From positions 1-43,828 of the forward strand of contig JAISHE010000077.1 in NCBI GenBank assembly GCA_031262745.1: DNA of 43,828 bases, given 5' to 3'. The translations under genes and the position numbers were made by a program. Below, one piece after another: positions 17,223-26,037 of the stretch (within the stretch, counting starts at the first letter, position 1; each line of letters begins with the position of its first letter). The notes below the pieces were generated by a model. It saw nothing but the letters and a program-made list of their open reading frames with translations. It ran no database searches and was not told where the DNA came from. Source of the DNA: Culturomica sp. Lineage in GTDB: Bacteria; Bacteroidota; Bacteroidia; Bacteroidales; Marinifilaceae.

Positions 17223-18643
17223 ACATATTTATAATTACGATATTATTATTTTTATCGCCACCTCCGGTAGAACTTTTCCTTTCCGATTCGGTAGATATAT
17301 ATTGGCCCTGCATAGATGTGAGCGGTAAATCTTTTTTAATGACATCGTTGGAAGCAGGTAATGAGGATATAATGATGCTTACCGATGGTAAGAAAAAATC
17401 TCTCAATATCAATACTCCCGAAAATGAAGGTACTCAATCGCTAACAGCTGACGGTAATATGTTGTATTTCACCGGTTGCGGACAGCCGGATAACATCGGA
17501 CGATGTGATATTTATGTAACTTATCGTATTTCCGATTCTCTTTGGTCGCAACCGATAAATTTGGGTTATCCCGTAAATAGTGAAGACTGGGAGGCTCAAC
17601 CGGCTATTTCGCCCGACGGCAGCAAATTGTTTTTTGCATCAAATCGTTCGGGCGGAAAGGGAAGGAGTGATATTTGGTGTTCAACATTATTGCATCGTTT
17701 GCCCGACGGCAGTCAGTACTGGTCGGAACCGGTGAATCTCTACATAAATACAGTCGGCGATGAGATGGCACCATATCTTTATTACGATGCTAAAACACTT
17801 TTCTTTTCTTCTACGTCTTATTCCGGTGAGGGTGGTATGGACATCTTCAAAGTGGATTTGAAAGCTAAAACCAAACCTGAGAATTTAGGTTCACCGATAA
17901 ACACATCAAAAAACGAGATGGGAATTGCAATTGATGCCGACGGTAAAAAAGTTTATTTTACAGCCGACAGTGGTGGCAGGAAAGCTATTTATACAACTTT
18001 TTTATCCGAAGAATTGCAATGTCCGGAAGTTTCTTACATGAATTTCACTGTTACCGATGAAAACGGTAGACATTTATTGCCGGACAAACTTTTATTGCAG
18101 TCCTATACAACGGGTGATACTTTGGCTTGGTATGATAATATTTCCTCAAATCGAGGAATGTTGTCGGTGTTGCAGGCGAATAATGAGGTATTACTTACCG
18201 TACTAAAAAAAGGTTATTTGATTTATTCTGAGGTTTTCAATACCGGTAAAGCATCGCGTAATCAGCCGTTGGAGAAAAAAATCGTGATGCGTGTAATTGC
18301 TCCTGAGACTACGGCAGTACTTCATGGAATATTCTTTGAACATGATAGTTATAAATTAAGTAATAAATCAATAGACGAATTAAATCAGTTGGTCGAATTT
18401 TTGAAAATCAATCCTAAGGTTAAAATAGAAATTTCAGGTCATACCGATAATACGGGAACAAGTGAATATAATTTTAAACTTTCGGAACAACGTGCGATAG
18501 AAGTGTATAAATATTTGTTTATTAATAGGATTAGAAAAGAGCGGATGACTTACAAAGGTTACGGTGCGACTAAACCTATTGCAAATAATTCCACAGAGGA
18601 AGGAAGAAGTGAAAACCGCAGAACCGAAATAAAAATCAAATAA
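17219..18643 (+). CDS. PD40 beta-propeller / OmpA-domain envelope protein
   Basis: 474 aa from a GTG that overlaps the previous stop. A short N-terminal hydrophobic segment (MNIFIITILLFLSPPPV) probably acts as a signal. Residues about 60-270 contain PD40 (WD40-like) repeats, e.g. AQPAISPDGSKLFFASNRSGGKGRSD and MGIAIDADGKKVYFTADSGG. The C-terminus (about 365-474) is an OmpA-family peptidoglycan-binding domain: FEHDSYKLSNKSIDEL, IEISGHTDNTGTSEYNFKLSEQRA, YGATKPIANNSTEEGRSENRRTEI. Such PD40-OmpA proteins anchor the outer envelope to peptidoglycan; PorE of type IX secretion has a related layout but with an added TPR part, absent here. It is coupled to birA 8 bp downstream. Confidence 0.85.
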   Translation: MNIFIITILLFLSPPPVELFLSDSVDIYWPCIDVSGKSFLMTSLEAGNEDIMMLTDGKKKSLNINTPENEGTQSLTADGNMLYFTGCGQPDNIGRCDIYVTYRISDSLWSQPINLGYPVNSEDWEAQPAISPDGSKLFFASNRSGGKGRSDIWCSTLLHRLPDGSQYWSEPVNLYINTVGDEMAPYLYYDAKTLFFSSTSYSGEGGMDIFKVDLKAKTKPENLGSPINTSKNEMGIAIDADGKKVYFTADSGGRKAIYTTFLSEELQCPEVSYMNFTVTDENGRHLLPDKLLLQSYTTGDTLAWYDNISSNRGMLSVLQANNEVLLTVLKKGYLIYSEVFNTGKASRNQPLEKKIVMRVIAPETTAVLHGIFFEHDSYKLSNKSIDELNQLVEFLKINPKVKIEISGHTDNTGTSEYNFKLSEQRAIEVYKYLFINRIRKERMTYKGYGATKPIANNSTEEGRSENRRTEIKIK

Positions 18644-18651
18644 TAACTTAT

Positions 18652-19413
18652 ATGAAAACTTACGGCTTGAATGGTTTTCTCGTGCATAAATATAAGGAAT
18701 TAATTTCGACCAATTCAAAGGCGGCAGAATATGGTTATAATGAAATTCAAGATAAGACACTGATAATTACACCAAAACAGACCGGTGGGAGAGGACAAGG
18801 GACAAATAAATGGGAGAGTGAAACCGGTAAGAATCTTGCTTTTTCCATGATCTTTAAACCGGAACAATCATTTTCGGCAGTGAATCAATTTGCAATTTCA
18901 ATGGCAGTTTCATTGGCATGCAGAAATGCCATATCTGCTTATGCGGATGATTGCACAATAAAATGGCCTAATGATATATATGTCGGAGATTATAAAATAG
19001 GCGGTATACTTATTGAAAACAAGATTGTTTCTAATTATGTTATGACATCGGTATGCGGCGTGGGTTTGAATGTGAATCAAAAACTTTTCTCTGAGAATAT
19101 ACCAAACCCGATTTCGTTATACATGATTCTTGATAAGGAACTTCCTTTGAAAAAACTTTTATCCGAAATTTTGGATAATATGAATATTACATATCCACAA
19201 ATTTATACGCCCGATTATTTGCTTTCCGATTATCTCTCCGTACTTTATCGGCGTGAAGGACTTTATAAATGGCGTGATGTAAACGGAATGTTTCTTGCTT
19301 CTATTGAAGGTGTGGACGAATACGGCAGGTTAGTTTTGACAGACACACGAGGAGAACAACGTGTTTACGGCTTTAAAGAAGTGGAATACATAATAGGTGA
19401 TAAGTGCTTATAA
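18652..19413 (+). CDS. birA: Biotin-protein ligase without DNA-binding domain
   Basis: 253 aa. It begins directly with the catalytic domain: STNSKAAEYG, the biotinyl-AMP loop GGRGQGTNKWESETGKNLAFS, and IKWPNDIYVGDYKIGGILIE, then the small C-terminal SH3-like domain (DVNGMFLASIEGVDEYGRLVLTD). It activates biotin with ATP and attaches it to the biotin carboxyl carrier domain. The N-terminal winged helix of the E. coli-type repressor is missing, so this protein should not repress the biotin genes at 31774-37958. It is the last gene of the DPP III - OmpA - birA run. Confidence 0.92.
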   Translation: MKTYGLNGFLVHKYKELISTNSKAAEYGYNEIQDKTLIITPKQTGGRGQGTNKWESETGKNLAFSMIFKPEQSFSAVNQFAISMAVSLACRNAISAYADDCTIKWPNDIYVGDYKIGGILIENKIVSNYVMTSVCGVGLNVNQKLFSENIPNPISLYMILDKELPLKKLLSEILDNMNITYPQIYTPDYLLSDYLSVLYRREGLYKWRDVNGMFLASIEGVDEYGRLVLTDTRGEQRVYGFKEVEYIIGDKCL

Positions 19414-19451
19414 ATCCCCCCAAAGTTGCTATTCCTTAATAACTGAGTTTT

Positions 19452-20312
19452 TTATTTATCCCAATTTTGCTCAAAATAGTTTATATAAGCGTAGTATTCA
19501 GAATCCTTGTCGGCATATTCTTTTGTTATATTAGCCCACTCTTCAAATTTTGGTTTATTCTTAACTTTAAAATAACTTTGAGCCATATTAATTGCCATTT
19601 CGGCTTTTTGCAGTTTATCGTTCGATAATTTTATACCTTGTAAATATACCTTCTCGGCTTCATCTAATTTGTTCTGATTTACTAACGAAAATCCGAGTTC
19701 CCGATAATACCAGAAATTCGCTGTGTCATTTTCAATAGCCTTGTTTAAAACGATTATTGCTTTGTCAAATTGTTTTGTTGCATTATATGCATATGCAAGT
19801 TCAAATTCAAGTCCTTTAAAATGTGGTTCTTTTTCATAAACTTCCAATAAAGGTTTAAAAGCGTGATGACTTGCACCGACACTATTGTATAAAAGACCAA
19901 TTTTGACAAGATATGAATTTTCGTTTTGACTTTCTTTGTAGTATTTCAACCAATCAGGTATTTTGGATAAGTTTAATTGATTAATTTCTTCATCCGAAAG
20001 TATTGTGACATTAGCTGTATTTTGACCTAATCTTATCTTTATATTTTCATTTTGTTTAAGGTCTTCCGACAACTTCCTCGATCCATTATTTTCAATGACA
20101 AATCGACCTCCTAAATCAACCGTAAAACCGGCATCTTCGTCAATGTATATAAATCCGAAGAGATAGGTTGAATCCTTTGCATTTTTATCAAATGCAACCC
20201 ATTGATCTACGGCATCGTAAAATGGTGTCGTAAATTTCAGTTCTCTATTTTGTCCAAATGAAAATGTTATAATTGTAAAGGCAGCTATAACAATCACAAA
20301 AATCCGTTTCAT
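19452..20312 (-). CDS. Exported TPR-repeat protein, unknown function
   Basis: 286 aa, with a signal peptide (MKRIFVIVIAAFTIITFSFG/Q). The first ~120 residues form an N-terminal region with a DUF-like beta-rich pattern (YLFGFIYIDEDAGFTVDLGG). Residues about 130-265 hold TPR units: LEFELAYAYNATKQFDKAIIVLNKAIEND, WYYRELGFSLVNQNKLDEAEKVYLQGI. It is probably periplasmic and mediates protein contacts; the partner is unknown. It converges with birA (38 bp between stops) and is transcribed alone from a promoter-like site at 20426-20433. Confidence 0.78.
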   Translation of the reverse strand: MKRIFVIVIAAFTIITFSFGQNRELKFTTPFYDAVDQWVAFDKNAKDSTYLFGFIYIDEDAGFTVDLGGRFVIENNGSRKLSEDLKQNENIKIRLGQNTANVTILSDEEINQLNLSKIPDWLKYYKESQNENSYLVKIGLLYNSVGASHHAFKPLLEVYEKEPHFKGLEFELAYAYNATKQFDKAIIVLNKAIENDTANFWYYRELGFSLVNQNKLDEAEKVYLQGIKLSNDKLQKAEMAINMAQSYFKVKNKPKFEEWANITKEYADKDSEYYAYINYFEQNWDK

Positions 20313-20425
20313 ATCTATTTTTAAATTAGGTCTATTTCGTGTATAAGTACTTTTACTTTTTTTGTTCCAATCAAATAAATTATTCTGACTATTAGGACAT
20401 TTAACTTGCTTATAACCTTACTTTG

Positions 20426-20433
20426 CAAAGATA
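20426..20433 (-). promoter_or_regulatory. -7 element for the TPR gene (minus strand)
   Basis: On the minus strand this reads TATCTTTG, an exact match to TAnnTTTG, 114 bp before the ATG at 20312. No clear -33 TTTG was found at the usual spacing. Confidence 0.5.
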
Positions 20434-20561
20434 TAATTTTATTTTCTTTAGCAGAATAATTATGAAGTTATTTTATTTGTTTTTTTGTCTGCTTTTACTA
20501 AAAAGCCTGTCTACTTTTATCCTCTTTCAAACATTATTCAACCTTATAAATTGAGAAAACA

Positions 20562-20987
20562 ATGACTAAAGATAGATTATTATGCTTATTAAAATACTCC
20601 CATCGCTTAGTGAGCGGATGCGATAGTTCTGAAAACGAATTTTTAGGTTCTGAAATTGGATTTAGAAGCTCTGAAAACGAATTTAGAAGTTCCTGCGATG
20701 GATGTGATTGTTATAAAAATGGTTTTTTAAGCTATAAAACCGGTGGCGTGGATTATAAAATTGAATTTGTGGATTCTTATTCCGTATTTTTAAGCTCTAA
20801 AAACGAATTTGTGGGTTCTGAAAATAGATTTAGAAGCTCTGAAAAGGAATTTTTAGGTTCTGAAAATGTAATTAGAAGCTCTGAATTCGGATTTAGGAAC
20901 TTCGAAAATAGATTTAGGAATGAGTTTGCCGCCACCGGCGAAGAAGTATTGCAAACAGCGGGTTCCGTATTTAGTTTTTCTTTTTAA
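20562..20987 (+). CDS. Heptad-repeat ORF, possible small protein of unknown function
   Basis: 141 aa from an ATG. From about residue 20 to 118 it is built from ~14 consecutive heptapeptides of the pattern x-S-E-N-E-F-x (SSENEFL, GSEIGFR, SSENEFR ... SSEKEFL, GSENVIR), encoded by diverged 21-bp DNA units (core TCTGAAAACGAATTT). The beginning (MTKDRLLCLLKYSHRLVSGCD) and end (ATGEEVLQTAGSVFSFSF) are unique. It overlaps the 3' end of the OstA-like gene on the other strand by 17 bp. That a diverged array stays open over 140 codons favours a real protein, but it may instead be an expanded minisatellite of the same type as the 21-bp arrays at 1201-1292 and 1478-1618. No family recognised. Confidence 0.4.
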   Translation: MTKDRLLCLLKYSHRLVSGCDSSENEFLGSEIGFRSSENEFRSSCDGCDCYKNGFLSYKTGGVDYKIEFVDSYSVFLSSKNEFVGSENRFRSSEKEFLGSENVIRSSEFGFRNFENRFRNEFAATGEEVLQTAGSVFSFSF

Positions 20988-22764
20988 TATCGAAGGTTTT
21001 TAGATTACCGCCACGACTTTTTGGGTGCACTTTACTTTTATTAAGATTTCCTTCGCTGTTTATTATAGGTTTGGCTTCTCTAACGTCGTTTTGATGTTCG
21101 TGTTGTACTTTGTTGTTTTTATTTTCCTCCTTATGCGAAGAGGTTTGTTTTGTAGGTGTATTGTTGGAGGGGCGGTTTGTGGTTTCTCTCTTTGTTATAT
21201 CTTTCTTTACCGTATTTACAGTGGAGGTACTATCTCTTTTCCATACGAAAATATCTTCCTTTGTCAAAGGTTTCAAGTCAATATACCAATGGAAATCACT
21301 CAAATAAAGTTCTTCCGGTTTTACTAAAAACCATGGAGTTAATGAACCGTCGACTTGAGTAATAAACTCTATATCTTTAATTTTACGTTGATTGAGATAA
21401 ATTTTTATCAATGAGCTAACAGCTTTATTTAGAAGAATATCATTTTTTTCTTCGTAAAAATAAATGCTTTCACCGTTACCGTTTACATCAACCAATTCGA
21501 GTTCATTATTTTTCATGTAACCAATCATATTGCGCCCCTTAATCTGATTGTAGCGATTAGTATCTATCGGATTTACAATCATTGCCTTGTCATTCAAATG
21601 AAACTCTTTCACAACATTGTTTTGGAGTAGCATATCAATATAAACGGCAGTCATTTGATTATCACTTGCCCATACAATAGGGGAGCCGTCCAAATAAACA
21701 GTTGAATCTTGTACAAAGAAAGTCATAGAGTCGCACACTCCCTGCAAATCCTTGTTATAAAATTGAGTATGGTAGTATGCTTTAAGTAATTTACTCACGG
21801 CTACACCGGTACTGTCTTTTATAACCGCATGTGATAATGTATCGCTGTGGATAAAGAGAGAATCCTTTTCACCGGCTAAAATAAGCAGGCTGTTGTCGGT
21901 GATGTAAGCATATTCGGTGTTACGAAAAAGTTCACCGTAATCACCTTCCGTTATGATATTATTTACAGAGTCGAACAAATGAATATTTCGGTGCATGAAA
22001 GCGGTACCGGATATACTGTCAATAACAATAGTGTCGGCATTCGCGACGTATTCCCTAAAAGTCATACGATTTTTCTCGTAAAGTTCAACATGTGAGGTAA
22101 CGGAATTATACCAACCGTTTTCAGAATACAATGTTCGTTCCTTTCCATAGATATTTGTGGGACCTTCAATATTGATAACCTTACTTACAGTGTTGTAAAT
22201 TAAAGTATCTGCAAACATGTTATAGTCGGGAGAAACAACATTCACACTATCATTGAAAAATAATTTATTTTCGTCCGCATAATAATAGCCCAACTTACTG
22301 GTAAGGGTATTCACGGAATCTTTTAATATTCCGCTGTTAAAATAATACCCGATATTTGTATCCATATCGTAGTCAAGGAACTGAGTATAGAGATCTATGT
22401 TACCGTTGTTTAGATGTACATTTCGTCTTACTATTGCTTTTTCACTATCTCCACAGTAGGATGCGTAATCACCCCAAAGATGCAGCGTGTCATTTCTAAT
22501 AATGTGCACATGTCCGAAAGCTTCGATATAGTTAGTATCGGTATATTGATAAAGACTGTCGCAAAAGATTAGTATATTATTTTGCTCCATTTCCACTTTA
22601 CCGCTCAAAATATTCCGATTTACGCTTATACCGGGACGAAAAAAGTCGGCATGGCGAATCTTTACGGTGTTTTCTTTTGCCGACGTAGTTGTTTGGGCTA
22701 CTACGGGTACACCTGCGGCAATCAGTAGAAAAACAATAATTATGTGAGAAACTAAAACCTTCAA
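20971..22764 (-). CDS. OstA-like protein (LPS-transport related)
   Basis: 597 aa. TTG at 22764 is the only usable start: an in-frame TAA lies three codons upstream and the next ATG is ~58 codons inside, after the signal peptide (KVLVSHIIIVFLLIAAGVPVVA/Q). The mature part consists of repeating beta-strand units of the OstA/LptA type (ILSGKVEMEQNNILIFCDSLYQY, YIEAFGHVHIIRNDTLHLWGD, IYGKERTLYSENGWYNS). These form the beta-jellyroll that carries lipopolysaccharide across the periplasm. The last ~85 residues are a polar, basic low-complexity tail (KRETTNRPSNNTPTKQ). It is the final gene of a minus-strand operon after two PPIase-like genes and a MoxR ATPase, 6 bp after the moxR stop. Confidence 0.85.
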   Translation of the reverse strand: MKVLVSHIIIVFLLIAAGVPVVAQTTTSAKENTVKIRHADFFRPGISVNRNILSGKVEMEQNNILIFCDSLYQYTDTNYIEAFGHVHIIRNDTLHLWGDYASYCGDSEKAIVRRNVHLNNGNIDLYTQFLDYDMDTNIGYYFNSGILKDSVNTLTSKLGYYYADENKLFFNDSVNVVSPDYNMFADTLIYNTVSKVINIEGPTNIYGKERTLYSENGWYNSVTSHVELYEKNRMTFREYVANADTIVIDSISGTAFMHRNIHLFDSVNNIITEGDYGELFRNTEYAYITDNSLLILAGEKDSLFIHSDTLSHAVIKDSTGVAVSKLLKAYYHTQFYNKDLQGVCDSMTFFVQDSTVYLDGSPIVWASDNQMTAVYIDMLLQNNVVKEFHLNDKAMIVNPIDTNRYNQIKGRNMIGYMKNNELELVDVNGNGESIYFYEEKNDILLNKAVSSLIKIYLNQRKIKDIEFITQVDGSLTPWFLVKPEELYLSDFHWYIDLKPLTKEDIFVWKRDSTSTVNTVKKDITKRETTNRPSNNTPTKQTSSHKEENKNNKVQHEHQNDVREAKPIINSEGNLNKSKVHPKSRGGNLKTFDIKKKN

Positions 22765-22770
22765 ACCGAC

Positions 22771-23727
22771 TTATTTAAGAAATTCCTGAATCAGGGATTC
22801 TATTGTAATATGTTCGGCTTCAGCCTTATAGTTTGTGAAAATACGATGCCTCAAAATAGGTTCTGCAACGTATTTAACATCTTCGATGTCAGGTGCATAT
22901 TTACCTTGAATTGCTGCATAGGTTTTTGCTCCGGAGATAAGAAACTGCGAAGCTCTCGGACCGGCACCCCAATTGAGATATTTCTCCGCAAGCGGGTCGG
23001 CACCCGGTTTGCCCGGACGAGTTTTTGCCGTCAATCTCACTGCAAATTCGGTTATATGCTTAGGTACCGGCATAAGACGTATAATTTCTTGATATTTAAT
23101 AATTTCTTTACCGTCTAAAATTTTATTCAAATTTCTTAAACCTTCTCCTGTCGTATCCTCTACTATATTTACTTCTTCCTCAAAAGTCGGATAATCCAAA
23201 ATAACGCTAAACATAAAGCGGTCGAGCTGAGCTTCGGGAAGAGGGTAGGTGCCTTCCTGTTCAATAGGATTTTGTGTGGCAAGCACGAAAAAAGGTTGTT
23301 CGAGAGTGCGGGTAACGCCGGCAGCAGTTATTCTACGTTCCTGCATGGCTTCGAGTAGTGCACTCTGAGTTTTTGGCGGAGTACGATTAATTTCATCTGC
23401 CAAAATAATATTTGCAAACAACGGTCCTTCGATAAATTTGAATTCTTTATTATTATCCAAAATCTCGGTACCTATAATATCGGAAGGCATCAAGTCGGGA
23501 GTAAATTGTATACGCTTATATTTCAAATTAAGAGTTTCGGCAATTGCCGTTACGAGCAACGTTTTAGCTAATCCCGGAACTCCGATAAGCAAGCTGTGCC
23601 CATTACTTAGTATTGAAATCAGAACTTTGTCTATCACATCATTTTGACCGATAATCTTACCGGCAATTTCTTTTTTCAGTTCGTTGTATTTGGTTTTCAG
23701 TTGATCGATCAATTGTGCATTATCCAT
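22771..23727 (-). CDS. MoxR-family AAA+ ATPase, second copy
   Basis: 318 aa. Walker A is GVPGLAKT, Walker B ILADEINRTP, sensor region ATQNPIEQEGTYPLPEAQ, and the C-terminal lid has GAGPRASQFLISGAK. It is a close paralogue of the MoxR at 2333-3325, but no VWA or DUF58 gene is beside it. Instead it lies between the double-parvulin PPIase (22 bp upstream) and the OstA-like gene (6 bp downstream), an outer-membrane biogenesis setting. Its likely task is remodelling of an envelope-related client, which is inference. ATG at 23727. Confidence 0.93.
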   Translation of the reverse strand: MDNAQLIDQLKTKYNELKKEIAGKIIGQNDVIDKVLISILSNGHSLLIGVPGLAKTLLVTAIAETLNLKYKRIQFTPDLMPSDIIGTEILDNNKEFKFIEGPLFANIILADEINRTPPKTQSALLEAMQERRITAAGVTRTLEQPFFVLATQNPIEQEGTYPLPEAQLDRFMFSVILDYPTFEEEVNIVEDTTGEGLRNLNKILDGKEIIKYQEIIRLMPVPKHITEFAVRLTAKTRPGKPGADPLAEKYLNWGAGPRASQFLISGAKTYAAIQGKYAPDIEDVKYVAEPILRHRIFTNYKAEAEHITIESLIQEFLK

Positions 23728-23749
23728 AATATCATTATTTTATTATTAG

Positions 23750-25084
23750 CTATTTAATCCAACCTTTATATTTGAAATTTGAATTTCGATATATTTTATC
23801 TATGCTTATATAAGTGTCTTTTTGCTTATCTTTAATCCAAGTATCTAAGATCTTAAAACGTTTCTCATTTTTAAGCATATTTTCAAAAATAGACCAGTCT
23901 TCTTCGAGATTTGCAGTATGTTTAGGATAGAATGCTTTAATTTTCACTATTTTAAATTCTTCTCCATGTTCGGTTTGTTCAATAAAGGGCGAAGAAATTT
24001 CACCGACTTTCATTTTGTTTACCTGTTTTGCCATATCACCTTTTATTTCAGCTCTTTCTAATTTGGCGTCGATACCTTCGCCGGCAATCAGTCCTCCGTT
24101 ATTCTTAGTATTCTTGTCGGTAGAAAAGTAGTAGGCAGCATCTTCAAAAGTCATTTCATCATTAACGACGTATTTACGGATTGTATCCAATTCATTTAAA
24201 GCATCTTGTTTTTCCTTGTCGCTAACCTTAGGTTGGAGAATAATATGTCTTACATTCACTTTCTCGCCTTGACGATCAATTAATTGCATAATATGAAAAC
24301 CATATTCGGTTTCCACTATTTTGGAAATCTTCCCCGGTTTTAAATTGAATGCAACGTCTGCAAATTCCGGAACCATTTCGCTTTTACTCATATAGCCGAG
24401 TTCGCCGCCTCTTGTAGCCGAACCGTCTTCGGAATAAAGAACAGCCAGAGTATTAAATGTTTTTTCGCCGTTAGTGATTTGTTCTCTAAATTCTCTAAGA
24501 CTATTACGAATTCTTTCTTTTTCTGTATCACTGATAACAGGTTTAATTACAATTTGTTGCAATTCAAATTTATCGGGAATTTCCGGCAAACTATCCTTAG
24601 ATGTTTTCCTGTAAAAAGTGCGTACTTCCGAAGGTGTTACGCGAATTTTTTCTACAATATGCTGTTGCATACTTTCTGCTGTGAGTTGCTCACGGATGGG
24701 AGAGCGAAGATCTGATTTGATTTCCTCAATCGGCTTTTTGAAATAACTTTCTACTCTTTCTTTGGTCCCGAGCGAAGAAATGAAATAGTCGATACGCTGC
24801 TGAACAGTACCTTCAACTTCTGCTTCGGTAACCACAACGCTATCAACTTTTGCTTGTGCAACCAAAAGTTTTTGTATCAGTAAACGTTCCAAAATATCTG
24901 CGCGGTAATCACTTGAAGATGAAATTAATTGTTGCTCCTGATCTTGTATATAGGTGTTTTCGATATCAGACAAAAGTATGACTTCTTCTCCGACTACGGC
25001 AACAATTTTATCAATCACGTTCTTTTGCCCTTTAATAAAGGAAGTTGATGCAATAAAAACTAAAAATAGTATTAGATTCCTCAT
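23750..25084 (-). CDS. SurA-like periplasmic peptidyl-prolyl isomerase
   Basis: About 444 aa from the ATG at 25084 (an in-frame TTG at 25090 overlaps the preceding stop). Signal peptide MRNLILFLVFIASTSFIKG/Q, then a SurA-N-type helical domain (NVIDKIVAVVGEEVILLSDIE), followed by two parvulin (rotamase) domains: one with EDGSATRGGELGYMSKSEMVPEFADVAF, one with NVRHIILQPKVSDKEKQ and KNNGGLIAGEGI. This matches SurA, the chaperone that delivers beta-barrel proteins to the outer membrane. The context (lipoprotein-like partner upstream, MoxR and OstA-like downstream) fits outer-membrane assembly. Confidence 0.9.
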   Translation of the reverse strand: MRNLILFLVFIASTSFIKGQKNVIDKIVAVVGEEVILLSDIENTYIQDQEQQLISSSSDYRADILERLLIQKLLVAQAKVDSVVVTEAEVEGTVQQRIDYFISSLGTKERVESYFKKPIEEIKSDLRSPIREQLTAESMQQHIVEKIRVTPSEVRTFYRKTSKDSLPEIPDKFELQQIVIKPVISDTEKERIRNSLREFREQITNGEKTFNTLAVLYSEDGSATRGGELGYMSKSEMVPEFADVAFNLKPGKISKIVETEYGFHIMQLIDRQGEKVNVRHIILQPKVSDKEKQDALNELDTIRKYVVNDEMTFEDAAYYFSTDKNTKNNGGLIAGEGIDAKLERAEIKGDMAKQVNKMKVGEISSPFIEQTEHGEEFKIVKIKAFYPKHTANLEEDWSIFENMLKNEKRFKILDTWIKDKQKDTYISIDKIYRNSNFKYKGWIK

Positions 25085-25086
25085 TT

Positions 25087-25944
25087 TCAATAAATTTTCA
25101 CATAATTTTTACGTATGGCTTCGCTATTGATTTGGTTTTCCAGTTCAATTTCAAAATCCATTTTTATTTTATTCTTTAATATAAGTATAATTTCATCTCT
25201 CACATATCCGATTGGTGCAACGGTTTGCGAATTAGCTATTTCCGTGATTTTTAGAAAGTAGTAGTTTTCATCGTCTTCACGTTCAATATGTTTGGTACGC
25301 ATAGCTTCTTTCTCCAATTGAGCAGGATCTCCGTATTGCGGCATTAAATTGAGTATAAATTTCAACTCCACCCATTTATTTTGAAAATTGTCAAACTTTT
25401 TTGCGGTACTTATGCAATATTCTTCGAGACTTTCTATGTCGCGTGCTTCGTCCGATTTAAACCATCGTCTTACCATGTTGAGTTTACCGGCAGATTTCGG
25501 TAGTACGAAGTAGATAGCTTTCACCACCGGTGTCGGTAGTATAAAATTATACTTATTTGCTTCATAGTATTTCTCAATTTCATCTTCGGTGATTTCCTTT
25601 TTCAATTTTTGGGCTATAAGTTTTTGTTTATAGTTGTGAATTAGGAGAGAGGTACGATAATCTTCCACCAGACGATCAATGTTTTTATCACTTGGAGATA
25701 GGTTTTGAATAGCTTTGTTCACAAGAAGTTGCTTTGTAATCCAGTTGCTGATATAGTTTCTTGCCATCAAAATACTGTCTTCTTTACTTGTTCCTTTCGG
25801 TAGGAATTGGGTTATTTCGGAAAACATAAGTTCTTTATCGAAAACTTTTGCTACCGGATAATCATTTTTATTTGTCTTGTATTCGCATGATAATGATGCG
25901 ACTAAAACAATAAAAGATATAAGTAGATTCTTAAACAACTGCAT
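25087..25944 (-). CDS. SurA-N-like probable lipoprotein
   Basis: About 285 aa from the ATG at 25944 (a TTG at 25953 is also in frame). The hydrophobic signal MQLFKNLLISFIVLVASLSC ends in a cysteine that could be lipidated, although the lipobox is not classical. The remainder is charged and helical (MARNYISNWITKQLLVNKAI, SLLIHNYKQKLIAQKLKKEITEDEIEKYYE), typical of the SurA N-terminal/trigger-factor-like fold, and then a region (TPVVKAIYFVLPKSAG) aligned with the beginning of a degenerate parvulin domain. The GGxLG core of active parvulin is not visible, so it may be a chaperone without isomerase activity. It is first in the operon, followed after 2 bp by the SurA-like gene. Confidence 0.72.
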   Translation of the reverse strand: MQLFKNLLISFIVLVASLSCEYKTNKNDYPVAKVFDKELMFSEITQFLPKGTSKEDSILMARNYISNWITKQLLVNKAIQNLSPSDKNIDRLVEDYRTSLLIHNYKQKLIAQKLKKEITEDEIEKYYEANKYNFILPTPVVKAIYFVLPKSAGKLNMVRRWFKSDEARDIESLEEYCISTAKKFDNFQNKWVELKFILNLMPQYGDPAQLEKEAMRTKHIEREDDENYYFLKITEIANSQTVAPIGYVRDEIILILKNKIKMDFEIELENQINSEAIRKNYVKIY

Positions 25945-25962
25945 ATCACTCAAAAATTAGCG

Positions 25963-25970
25963 TAAAGATA
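25963..25970 (-). promoter_or_regulatory. Possible -7 element for the envelope operon (minus strand)
   Basis: Minus-strand TATCTTTA followed by C, one mismatch from TAnnTTTG, 19 bp before the ATG at 25944. It is the same variant as at 10672. The leader would be very short. Confidence 0.4.
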
Positions 25971-26037
25971 TGCTAAATTATAAAAAAAGCCGACGAATTC
26001 AATGTTAATTTGTGAATTAAAACATAAATTTGTACTA

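Noticed and set aside
26002-26037. Longer RecQ start at 26002
   Set aside because: The extra 12 residues do not fit the family N-terminus and a -7 element overlaps them.
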